Shown here piece by piece: positions 41,617 through 51,290 of a stretch of DNA of 64,000 nt. The notes under the pieces were generated by a model. It searched no databases. It was not told the origin of the DNA and saw only the letters and a program-made list of their open reading frames with translations. Made by a program: the position numbers and the translations under genes. Numbering within the stretch: position 1 is the first letter of the stretch; every line of letters starts with the position of its first letter. This DNA is from JAKFEW01 sp036675505 (GTDB lineage Bacteria; Cyanobacteriota; Sericytochromatia; S15B-MN24; JAQBPE01): positions 1 through 64,000 of the forward strand of contig JAKFEW010000160.1 of NCBI GenBank assembly GCA_036675505.1, read 5' to 3'.

Positions 41617-44600
41617 ATGCCCGATATCGCCCATCTGCTCCAAGATCTCGAACCGCTCCCGCACGGAGAGCGGATGCGCCGCGTGGTCGAATGGGGGCAA
41701 CGCGCCCGCATCGAACCGGCGATCGCGAGCCTCCTGTCCTGCTGGGCCGAGGGGAGCTTCTACGAACGCCAGCTAGCCTTGAAGTCCTGCTTTGGCACCG
41801 GGGACTCCGCCATCGCGGAGGCTGCGCTCACCGACCCGTCCAGGGCCTTGCGGGCGATGGCCGTCGAGACCGTCGCCAAGGTCGGCGATGACGCGGCGCT
41901 GGCACGCACGTGGCCGAAGTTGTCCGCTCGGAAGCGAGCCGAGCTGGTCAGGCACCTCCACCGAGCCCGTCGTCAGGCCCCGATCGATGTCTACCTCGAA
42001 CGCGGCGTACGCGAAGGCGATCCTGCCGTTGCCGCGTTGTTGCCTTTTGGCTCCCCCGAGGTCGTCGGGCAGCACTTGGAGGCGGTGAACGCCCACATGT
42101 CGCTCGGGGACTGGGCCCGGGCCGCCTCGTTCCACCCGGAGCTGGTCCATCGGGCCCTCATGCGCCAGGCCGAGGCGGCTACCGTCCAGGATGCACGGTT
42201 GAACGCCCGGTTCAACGCGACGGTGAGCTCGCTCGCGGCCGCGATGCCCGATGCGACGATTGCGCTCGTCCAAGCCATTCGCCGTACGACCTCGCTCGCG
42301 AAGCTCGACCTCGCCCCCCTGGCCGAAGCCGCGCCCGAGCAGACGGCGCGTTTGATCCTCGGGGCCGCCGACCAGGCCACGGCGTCGTTCTACAAGGTGA
42401 TGATTCGCCTGGAGGAGCCGACGTTGGTCGCCTTGTTCGAGCGGCTCCGGTTCTCGTGGATGGTCGGGCAGAGCCGGCGTCCAAAGCCGAAGTCGCGTTG
42501 GAAGAAGCCTGGGCACCTGAACGGCCCCGGCGGCGCGCCGCATCGGGTGGCCTCGCGCCTCGGCTGGATGAGCGCCCTCCCACCGGAAGTCCGCGAGCGG
42601 TTGTTCGACCTCACGCGGAAGTTCTGGCCCACGACGTACATGGAGATCGCGCCCGAAGGATTGCGCTTGCTCCCTTTCCAACGGCGGCGCCAAGAAGCCC
42701 TCCGGATCTGGGAGGTGCCCGCCCTCCAGCTCGAGCCGGTGCAACGTGCGGCGTACGCGGCCTTTTTCGACTGGCCCACGGCGCTGGAAAGGCTCGGCGC
42801 CTACCTCGATGACCCGGAAGCCGCAATCCGCGCCGCGGCCCTCACCGCCCTGCTCGGCATCGTCAACTCGGATCCCGCACGCCTGGGCGAGGCGCTCGCC
42901 ATCGTCCAGGCCGGTCGCAACGAGCAAGACCCCGTACGCCTCGCCATGCTCACGGGGCTCGCGAACCTCAAGCGGTCGGTATGGCATGCCGAGCACCTGG
43001 GGCGCCTCGATGCGATCCTCGAGGACGCCATGGACGTGGGCGATCGCTCCTACCAGTCCCAGCTCCAGGTCATGACCATCGTCGCGAAGCTCCTACCGAG
43101 TCACCCGGAATGGGCGGTGGCCTGGCTCGATCGGTTCGTCCGGCAATACGAGCGCCTGCTGCTGCTGGACTACGAGACGCGGCTGGCGGATGCCGAAATG
43201 CCGCGTCTCGGCGCCGCCCTCATGCCGATTCTCCTGGGCTGGAAGGAGCTGGGCGGAAGGCCCGAGGGCTCCATCCTCGGGATGCTCCACGCCCTGGGCT
43301 ACCGGGCGGCCGCCATGCCCGGCCTGCTCGATCTCTTGGAGGCCATGATCCAGGACCCGGACAACCAGCACAGCGTAGCGGCGCTGACCTTCCTCGCGGA
43401 CCTCGATCACCCACGGTTCTCGTGGCTGGTGCCGACGCTCCTGGCCGCCGACGACAGCTGGGCGCAGCAGGACGTGGTGAATGGCTTCTTGCATCGGGAG
43501 CGGCAGGACCTGCTGACGCCCTTACTGAACCGCACTTCCTTCGAAGGACGCTTCCCCACCGAGCCCGCGGACACGCCGTTCGTGCTGCCCTTCAAGACGG
43601 ACTTCCAGACCTGGACGGCGACCCAGCTCGACCTGTTCTCCCGCTTCCTCGAGCAGGTCGAGGTGCAGGACGATCCCCGCGATGTTCGGACCGCGCGGCG
43701 CCGACGGACCGCGCAAGTCCCTCGAACCGCGCAAGTCCTCGTGCAGTTGTCGGCCATGCCGATCACCCGGACGGAGCGCCTGCGCCGGAGCGCGGGGTTG
43801 GACGTGAAGGACCAGCTCATCCGGGATACGGCCTTGAGGGGGCTCGGCCGGTTGGATGACGGGTCGGGCGTGCCCGAGTTGCTCGAAGCGCTGCAAGACG
43901 AGCGCGACCGCGTCGCGATCTACGCGCTCCGGAAGCCGCTGCTGGAGATGCCGCCTGCGCAGGCGGCGGCCTTGATCCGTGACTTCCCCGTCAAACGCCT
44001 GACCATCGCCAAGGAGGTCGCGCGGCTGTGGGGCCTGCTGAACACGCCGGATGCCTACGACGAACTGGTCGCCCTCGCGGGACAGGTCCGGCACCGCGAT
44101 GCGCGCATCGCGGTGATGCGCGCGTTGTGGGATCACCTCGACGAGGGACCGACCTGGACGGTCCTCGAGGACGCCGCCGCGTCCCCGGACGTGGCCGTGG
44201 CGCTGATGGCGACGCGCACCCCGTTCCACGGGCTCGCCGAGCGGCGGTTGGCGAATGGCCTAGCGCTGTTCGATGCGCTCCTGCGCCATCCGGAGCCGCG
44301 CGTCCGGGTCGCCTTGCTCCAGCGCCTCGCGAAGGAAGCCTTCCCGGACCCGGCGCGCGTCCTGATGCCCAGAATCCGGGAGGCGATCGCCCGAGCGGAC
44401 ACCGAGGCCTCCGAGGCGACAAACCTGTTGTTCGCCGTCTACACCGGCAGCGGTCCGGAGCCACTAGGCCCGCTCCTTGCCTGGCTCGCCGATCGGCGTT
44501 GGCAGCAGGCGGACCTCGTACGTCGGCTCGGAGAGGCCGTCAAGACGCACCGGGGCCAGCTCTTGCCCTCGGTCCGGGCCGCGATTTCGGCCCTCGAACA

Positions 44601-44958
44601 GGCCCCCCTGACGGCCCACTGGCGGGCCGAGCTCGCCTGCCGGGGCCTACCTTGGGACGAGTTGGGGGACGAGCTCACCCGGATGGCCGAGCGGGACGAA
44701 TTGCACCCCGATGCCTACCTCGCGGCGAACCAGGCGCTGCAGGATGGCGGGGTGAGACGAGCGAGCGAGACGACCCTCGAGGCGTTCGAGGCCAGGATGC
44801 GAGCGAGCCCGCACGCGGTCTTGCGGCGCCTCGGCTATACCGCGCTCTTGATCGGATGGGGAACGCAGGTACGCGCGCAGAGCGATTGGGAAGCGGTACG
44901 CGCCCAGTACCGGGCCGATGCTTCGCCTTGGGTCGCTTCAGCGGCAGCGATGTATTGA
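41617..44958 (+). CDS. Giant HEAT-repeat-like helical protein
   Basis: 1113 residues from the ATG at 41617. An in-frame ATG at 41590 is possible, but it lies two bases after the tRNA 3' end, where processing would remove any leader. Neither has a good ribosome-binding site. The whole chain is helical, with HEAT/armadillo-like units such as DPSRALRAMAVETVAKVGDDAAL, DPEAAIRAAALTALLGI and DTALRGLGRLDDGSGVPELLEALQDE. There is no enzymatic motif, signal peptide or membrane segment. A short ACCGCGCAAGTCC-type direct repeat near 43710-43740 encodes an Arg-rich insertion. It is probably a large solenoid scaffold with unknown partners. Confidence 0.82.
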   Translation: MPDIAHLLQDLEPLPHGERMRRVVEWGQRARIEPAIASLLSCWAEGSFYERQLALKSCFGTGDSAIAEAALTDPSRALRAMAVETVAKVGDDAALARTWPKLSARKRAELVRHLHRARRQAPIDVYLERGVREGDPAVAALLPFGSPEVVGQHLEAVNAHMSLGDWARAASFHPELVHRALMRQAEAATVQDARLNARFNATVSSLAAAMPDATIALVQAIRRTTSLAKLDLAPLAEAAPEQTARLILGAADQATASFYKVMIRLEEPTLVALFERLRFSWMVGQSRRPKPKSRWKKPGHLNGPGGAPHRVASRLGWMSALPPEVRERLFDLTRKFWPTTYMEIAPEGLRLLPFQRRRQEALRIWEVPALQLEPVQRAAYAAFFDWPTALERLGAYLDDPEAAIRAAALTALLGIVNSDPARLGEALAIVQAGRNEQDPVRLAMLTGLANLKRSVWHAEHLGRLDAILEDAMDVGDRSYQSQLQVMTIVAKLLPSHPEWAVAWLDRFVRQYERLLLLDYETRLADAEMPRLGAALMPILLGWKELGGRPEGSILGMLHALGYRAAAMPGLLDLLEAMIQDPDNQHSVAALTFLADLDHPRFSWLVPTLLAADDSWAQQDVVNGFLHRERQDLLTPLLNRTSFEGRFPTEPADTPFVLPFKTDFQTWTATQLDLFSRFLEQVEVQDDPRDVRTARRRRTAQVPRTAQVLVQLSAMPITRTERLRRSAGLDVKDQLIRDTALRGLGRLDDGSGVPELLEALQDERDRVAIYALRKPLLEMPPAQAAALIRDFPVKRLTIAKEVARLWGLLNTPDAYDELVALAGQVRHRDARIAVMRALWDHLDEGPTWTVLEDAAASPDVAVALMATRTPFHGLAERRLANGLALFDALLRHPEPRVRVALLQRLAKEAFPDPARVLMPRIREAIARADTEASEATNLLFAVYTGSGPEPLGPLLAWLADRRWQQADLVRRLGEAVKTHRGQLLPSVRAAISALEQAPLTAHWRAELACRGLPWDELGDELTRMAERDELHPDAYLAANQALQDGGVRRASETTLEAFEARMRASPHAVLRRLGYTALLIGWGTQVRAQSDWEAVRAQYRADASPWVASAAAMY

Positions 44959-45020
44959 AGGGTCGAACCATCTGACCTGACAGAAGCACGCATGGAGGCC
45001 TGGCGAGCCCTTTTCCACGC

Positions 45021-45046
45021 CGCCGCCTGCGCCGTCGCAGGCGGCG
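45021..45046. terminator. Hairpin between convergent genes
   Basis: An 11-bp perfect stem CGCCGCCTGCG/CGCAGGCGGCG with loop CCGT lies in the 183-base gap between the HEAT-like gene and the convergent operon. No T-run follows on either strand. Confidence 0.55.
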
Positions 45047-45141
45047 CCGGACGGGTGATCGCCCCTTGTTGTCATTGAGGATCCGGGCGAAGGCGGCCGC
45101 AAGCCTGTCCTTTCAGCGATAGAACTGGCTGGGCGAGGCGG

Positions 45142-45735
45142 TTAGCGCGCGCGTCGCTCCCATTCCTCCATCGCGGCGGCGTAAGACTCGGGTCGGATCG
45201 GATACCAAGGCGGCGAGGCCGCCTTGTCGGCCGCCGCCTTGATCTTTGCCAGCTTGGCGAGTTCCTCTTCGCTGAGGGGCCGGTCGAAGGGCTGCACTAC
45301 CTTCGGGTATCGGTACTGGAACCAGGTCTCTTCGGGGGTGAACTCGTTCGGGATGACCGGCATATAATTCTGCCGCTTGCGAGTCTTGCGCGTGGCGCGC
45401 TCGAAGCGCGCGTCGGCCGGGAGCACCCAGAAGTCGATCCGCGCCCGCAGGTCCGGTGGCGCAATCTTGCGGACTCTTTCGATGGCAGTCCGGATTTCTA
45501 TCCGGTCCGCGTATTCGTCTTGAAACAGTCTCCCGCTTATTAGACTATCGACGCAGAAGACCCAGAGCTGGATTAAATTGTCCAGCAGTCGACTTTGATA
45601 TCTAATAATGTCGGTTCTAAGCTTTCCGGTCGAATCGTAAGGAGACTTCTCGCCATATCTCGCGTTGAAAAGTGGTGCGAGAAACTCATGATCCGCCTCG
45701 GTCAAAGCCGGCGCCAGCAGGGGTATCTTGCTCAC
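45142..45735 (-). CDS. Hypothetical protein coupled to the PT-rich lipoprotein
   Basis: 197 residues from a GTG that overlaps the stop of the upstream lipoprotein gene (GTGA). It is soluble, largely helical and charged, with RYQSRLLDNLIQLWVFCVDSLI and a basic ATRKTRKRQNYMPVIP segment. I recognise no family. Its codons are clearly more A/T-rich (45480-45700) than those of neighbouring genes, suggesting recent acquisition. Coupling implies that it works with, or is made in proportion to, the lipoprotein. Confidence 0.75.
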   Translation of the reverse strand: MSKIPLLAPALTEADHEFLAPLFNARYGEKSPYDSTGKLRTDIIRYQSRLLDNLIQLWVFCVDSLISGRLFQDEYADRIEIRTAIERVRKIAPPDLRARIDFWVLPADARFERATRKTRKRQNYMPVIPNEFTPEETWFQYRYPKVVQPFDRPLSEEELAKLAKIKAAADKAASPPWYPIRPESYAAAMEEWERRAR

Positions 45736-47789
45736 TTGGCAGCCTTCTTCGCTGCCTTCTCGGCGTCATGAATTGCCTTAGTGACCGCCTTTTCGACTTC
45801 CTTCGACGGCACGAAATTGGCCGGCAAGCAGCCGGTATTGCGATAGAAGTAATCCGAAGCATCGGGCTGAGGCAAGAAAAAAGTGCCGATCTTGTTTGTC
45901 TGATCATGTAGAATTGCGAGAAGTTCGGTCCGCGTGTCAAGGAAGAAGGTCCGCGGTTCGTTCGCGAAACTGGAACACGCTGCTACGCCAGCATCGCCCG
46001 CCTGCCCCCTCGCGATCAGCGATCGTGCGCCCTCGTAGTACTGTCTCAGACCTCTCGGTTGGGTCTCATCCGCGATGACTCCGGGATCCTTCCAATGATC
46101 CCGATAGTGCACCATCAGTTCGCCGTAAGGCCAATAAGGCCCTGTCCCGATGCCATGTCGAGGGGCGCCGGTACGTTCGACGTCCTTCATCACGAACGCA
46201 TCCGGTGAAAGTGCAAGTGGCTGGTTCCGGGCGTCCGCCAAAATGTCGACGACGGCGGACGCGGTTTGCCCGCCGGATACGAGTATCAAGCGGTACTCGC
46301 CACCAGGCAGCAAGGCGCCATTCGCTGTGCCGTACCACAGCAGCTGATCGAATCCGGTGCCCGTGGCGATTAGGCTGGACACGACCGGAGTCTCGACGTA
46401 CAAGCTCCATGGCTTGCCCGTGATGATCTCGACGTTGTCCCAATCGCTCACGCCGTCCCAGACGTGCGGCGTGAAGGCCGGCTCCGAGATGACCTTGATC
46501 GGCTCCTCCGTCGGCGTCGGCGTTGGTACGGGCGTCGGAACCGGGGTCGGCTCCGACGTTGGCGTTGCCGTCGGCTCTGGCGTAGGCGCCACGGTAGGCA
46601 ATGGCGTCGGCCCGATCGTGGGCACCGCCGTCGGCGTGGGGGAAGGCAAGGGCTCAGCGGTCGGCTCGGGCGAGGGATTCGTCTCGATACCCGTCCCCAC
46701 CGTCGCCGAGTTGTACGGCTTCTTCTCCCACGACAGCCCGTCCGCGGTTGGCATCCAGGCGAGCTCTCCCTCGGCCGGCGCGATCGGCGACAGCCGGTAG
46801 GCTTGTGGGGCGCCGTTCGGCAGGTCGGGATCCTCGGCGAAGATTACGGGATCGCCGTCTTCGGGGATGCCGTTGTCGACAGCCTGCCTGCGGTTGCCGT
46901 CGTTGATCGCCTTCGGCCGGAACTCGGCGAGTAACTTCGCCCAGTGGGTAGCTGGCACGTCCTGGTAGTTGATTTCAGGCGGGAGCGCGATGTTGGCACC
47001 CTCCCAAATCAAATAGAAATTGTCGCCGAGCACGAAGGTCCGCTCGAAGTCTCTCGCGGCGAGTCCGACAAGATGGTACGTTGGCGAATCATTGAAGGAA
47101 CTGGAGCAACCTGAAAGGAAAGGTTTCGTGGCGCTTTCACTACCGAGAGTGCCGAGCTGGAGCGACCAACGACCCAGGTCGTTGAGGCGAAGCCGATCCG
47201 TCTCCGACATCGTAGGACTGCAAGCCGCTTTCATCGCATCGCCGTAAGTAGGATAAGGAGCGGCTTTCGGGAACGTGATCGAGCCATAGGTCCCGCCGTC
47301 CGGCCGGTACCGGAAGGTCTCCGGCATACGAGTCGGATCGGGGAACTGCTCTTCACCGAACAATCGCCCGAGCTCACGGCCCATGTAGTAGCCGCCCTCG
47401 GCCAGCAGGGTCCAGGGCGACAGTAGGCTGGCTTTGGGAAGCATCTTGAAGACCTTCCAGCCGGTCTCGGAAGGAATCATGACCGGCGAGAAAGGTAGGT
47501 CTCCGGGGGCTCGGGTCAAATCGAGGTAGTCGGACTCCATCCGCTTGGTCAGGTCGGGCAGCTTCTCGATCTTGCTGTCCGGGATCTGCCGTTGGCGCAT
47601 CTTGTCGACGACCTTGAGCCACTTGGTCGGCAAGCCGAGCGCGAGTAGCTTCCTGGCTGAAACGCCGCTTGCCTGCGGGGTGCGATCCAACGTGAGCCCG
47701 CCGGGCATCGTCGTGGTCGCTGAACACGCAGCCAGGGTCAGGACGATGCCCAGGCTAAACGGCAGCCGGGTGGGCATTGAAGAAAACAT
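45732..47789 (-). CDS. Lipoprotein with PT-rich stalk, unknown function
   Basis: 685 residues from the ATG at 47789, with AGGAAA 8 bases upstream. Signal and lipobox: MPTRLPFSLGIVLTLAAC. An N-terminal globular region (about 30-390) of unknown fold is followed by a stalk of about 60 residues made of PTP, PEPT and PTA units (about 400-460). A C-terminal domain starts with a beta-sandwich-like FTPHVWDGVSDWDNVEIITG and ends with a Lys/Ala helix (KEVEKAVTKAIHDAEKAAKKAAK). It looks like a surface display protein. Base composition is lower in GC than the surroundings. Confidence 0.82.
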   Translation of the reverse strand: MFSSMPTRLPFSLGIVLTLAACSATTTMPGGLTLDRTPQASGVSARKLLALGLPTKWLKVVDKMRQRQIPDSKIEKLPDLTKRMESDYLDLTRAPGDLPFSPVMIPSETGWKVFKMLPKASLLSPWTLLAEGGYYMGRELGRLFGEEQFPDPTRMPETFRYRPDGGTYGSITFPKAAPYPTYGDAMKAACSPTMSETDRLRLNDLGRWSLQLGTLGSESATKPFLSGCSSSFNDSPTYHLVGLAARDFERTFVLGDNFYLIWEGANIALPPEINYQDVPATHWAKLLAEFRPKAINDGNRRQAVDNGIPEDGDPVIFAEDPDLPNGAPQAYRLSPIAPAEGELAWMPTADGLSWEKKPYNSATVGTGIETNPSPEPTAEPLPSPTPTAVPTIGPTPLPTVAPTPEPTATPTSEPTPVPTPVPTPTPTEEPIKVISEPAFTPHVWDGVSDWDNVEIITGKPWSLYVETPVVSSLIATGTGFDQLLWYGTANGALLPGGEYRLILVSGGQTASAVVDILADARNQPLALSPDAFVMKDVERTGAPRHGIGTGPYWPYGELMVHYRDHWKDPGVIADETQPRGLRQYYEGARSLIARGQAGDAGVAACSSFANEPRTFFLDTRTELLAILHDQTNKIGTFFLPQPDASDYFYRNTGCLPANFVPSKEVEKAVTKAIHDAEKAAKKAAK

Positions 47790-48014
47790 CCGGGTTTCCT
47801 GTATCTCCAAGCGCTCGAAGTGCATGGATAGGTGAGCGAGGTATTCTCGGACCCAAAGTCGACGGACAATATCCGTGCTGATTTGGAAATCACGTAAACG
47901 GCCCACAAAATACAACCAGGCCTGAACTCAGGTCAAGAGCATGCCGAAGGTATTTCAAGCCGATGCCGAAGGGGGGCACACGCCACACTCCCCGAAGGCG
48001 GGGCCGGAGAATCG

Positions 48015-49439
<1,425 letters not shown>

Positions 49440-49510
49440 TTCTATCCTTGTGTGAGGGCGTGCGCACGGGCGCGGTGCCACTAACTCCGTATTGTATCAC
49501 AAACACGGCA

Positions 49511-49541
49511 AGCCCGCGCGGCGCCTGGCGCCACGCGGGCT
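49511..49541 (-). terminator. Terminator of the YbjN-like gene
   Basis: A long imperfect stem (AGCCCGCG, one bulge pair, GGCGCC, with its complement; 49511-49525 with 49527-49541) lies 17 bases after the stop. The minus strand continues TTGCCGTGTTTG, moderately T-rich. The same gap must hold the CNNM-gene promoter; a TACAAT on the minus strand near 49493 could be its -10. Confidence 0.6.
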
Positions 49542-49558
49542 CGGTGCCGGATTTCGGC

Positions 49559-50002
49559 CTACTTGATCGCTGTCCCGTGCAGCTCGAAGCTCGAGACGTG
49601 ACCCGGGTCATCGCAGAGCGTCACGATCTCGTTGTCGTACGCGTCGACATGGTTGACCAGGGTCATCACGGCCGTGCGGAACTCGGTGAAATGCAGATCG
49701 TGGCAGGGCAGGTCGAGCATCGCGAAGACCTCGCCGGCCTCCATGATGCAGAACTTCGTGAGCGGGATCAGCGCGTTGAGGCGCAGCAGGTGCTCATGCA
49801 ACTTGTGGCGGCAGTCCGGCTTGGGCGCCTTGGCGACCGGGCTGCGGAACGAGAGCCAATCCGTCTCGTCGGCCGACACGAAGATCTCGTGCACCTGGAT
49901 GTCGCCGGGGAACGCGGTGTGCCAGAGGGTGTCGTCCACCCGTTCGAATGGCCACTCCAGCTCGATGAAGTAGCGATCGATTTTGTCGGCGATGGCGGCC
50001 AT
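49559..50002 (-). CDS. YbjN-like / secretion-chaperone-fold protein
   Basis: 147 residues with AAAGGAG upstream. It is a single alpha/beta domain (YFIELEWPFERVDDTLWHTAFPGD...VHEIFVSADETDWLSFRSPVA...LLRLNALIPLTKFCIMEAGEVFAMLDLP) of the YbjN type, related in fold to type III secretion chaperones. E. coli YbjN is linked to stress and motility regulation. The exact role here is unknown. It is a single gene, 55 bases after the Cys-rich gene on the same strand. Confidence 0.8.
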   Translation of the reverse strand: MAAIADKIDRYFIELEWPFERVDDTLWHTAFPGDIQVHEIFVSADETDWLSFRSPVAKAPKPDCRHKLHEHLLRLNALIPLTKFCIMEAGEVFAMLDLPCHDLHFTEFRTAVMTLVNHVDAYDNEIVTLCDDPGHVSSFELHGTAIK

Positions 50003-50057
50003 GGACGCTCCTTTCTCCGCTTGAGATTCAGCTGGATTCTAGCGGAGTCGGGCCGGT

Positions 50058-51290
50058 TCAACAAGCGGCCCCGGGGCAACTTTCCACGCACGCCTCGCAA
50101 TACGCGATGCCACAGCACGCGCAACCGCGCAGGTGGGTCCGGCAGACCGGATGGCCGGACCCGCACGTCCCCAGGCACGCGGCGCAGGTCGCCTGCCCGC
50201 AGGCATCGCACGTGGCGAGCTCGGCCGCGCAGTGATCCGCCCCGCAGCCGGCGCAAGCCGCGAGGCAGCCGCCACAAGCGAGGTGGCCGTCGCGGCACAT
50301 GCCGAACGCGTCCTGAGCCTCGCCGCAGCGCTCGCAGGCGGGCCAGGCCACCCGGCCGGTCGCGAGATCCTGCCAGGCCTCGACCAGGCGGGCGGCGCCG
50401 CCGGTGCCCACGACGCGCCAGGCGAACCGGCGGCCAGGTAACTCGAGGGAAGCCTGGCCGAGCAAGCGTACCTGGACGCGCAGCTGGTGGCGGCGGGCTT
50501 CCTCGGCGAGGCGGCGATCGCGATCGGCGGCCAGCATCGTGCGCTCGGCCTGGGCGTCGGCGATCCCGTCCTCACTGGGCCCCCTAACCGCGCCTTCGGC
50601 GCGGCCCCGTGAGCAAGGACTCCTGCGGCGCTTGACCTGCACCTCCTCGATCAGCGCCTCGTAGTAATCGGTGAGCCGGCGGGCGGTGCGGGCCAGCCGC
50701 GCGGCCGCCTCGGCCTCGATCGCGGCCGCGAGGCGCTCGGCGTGGGCCCGCGCGAGCGCCTCGGCGCGGTGCTTCCAGGCGCCGGGCGCGAGGGCCGGCG
50801 CCCCGGCATCGGCGGCGAGGGTGCCGGGCGCGAGCCAGGCGAGCACCGCGGGAACCTCGGCGCCATCGGCGTCGAGCGCGACGCTCCAGGCCCGCTCGGC
50901 GCGCTCATCGGTGAGGAAGGCGAGCAAGAAGTCGAAGACCACGTAGCGGCGGGGCGCGTCGGTGGTGGGCAGCGCCTCGAGCCGGCCCGCGGCGGCCCGC
51001 GCGCTCGGCGCGGGCGCGTCGATGGCCGGCACGCGGAAGGCGGCCATCCGGCCGCGGCCGGCGAGCCAGCCGGCCATGAGGTCGAAGACGCGGCTGCCGG
51101 GGGCGACGAGCTCGCCGCCTTCGTCGTGGGGGGTGAAGGTGAGAGTCAGGGTTGGGGTGGCGAAGTGGGCGGCGAGGTCGGGCGGCAGGGTCACCGCGCA
51201 GCGGTCGCCGACGGCTTGCAACTCGGCGTGGTGCGCGGCGAAGAAGGCTTCCGTGAACGGGCGATACCCTTCCCCCTGGTGGGTCGTCAT
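50058..51290 (-). CDS. Cysteine-rich (zinc-binding type) protein of the AAA/SNF2 operon
   Basis: 410 residues; its ATG overlaps the helicase stop (ATGA). The N-terminal part (about 1-150) is alpha/beta without motif. The middle (about 155-300) is an Ala/Arg/Glu-rich coiled coil, interrupted by RRRSPCSRGRAEGAVRGPSE, which is encoded by a palindromic insertion at 50589-50605. The last 85 residues hold about twenty Cys and several His in CxxC arrays (CERCGEA, CGGCLAACAGCGADHC, CDACGQATCAACLGTC), so they probably bind several zinc ions as tandem ribbons. It probably pairs with the SNF2 helicase as a DNA- or protein-binding subunit. I recognise no family. Confidence 0.82.
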   Translation of the reverse strand: MTTHQGEGYRPFTEAFFAAHHAELQAVGDRCAVTLPPDLAAHFATPTLTLTFTPHDEGGELVAPGSRVFDLMAGWLAGRGRMAAFRVPAIDAPAPSARAAAGRLEALPTTDAPRRYVVFDFLLAFLTDERAERAWSVALDADGAEVPAVLAWLAPGTLAADAGAPALAPGAWKHRAEALARAHAERLAAAIEAEAAARLARTARRLTDYYEALIEEVQVKRRRSPCSRGRAEGAVRGPSEDGIADAQAERTMLAADRDRRLAEEARRHQLRVQVRLLGQASLELPGRRFAWRVVGTGGAARLVEAWQDLATGRVAWPACERCGEAQDAFGMCRDGHLACGGCLAACAGCGADHCAAELATCDACGQATCAACLGTCGSGHPVCRTHLRGCACCGIAYCEACVESCPGAAC

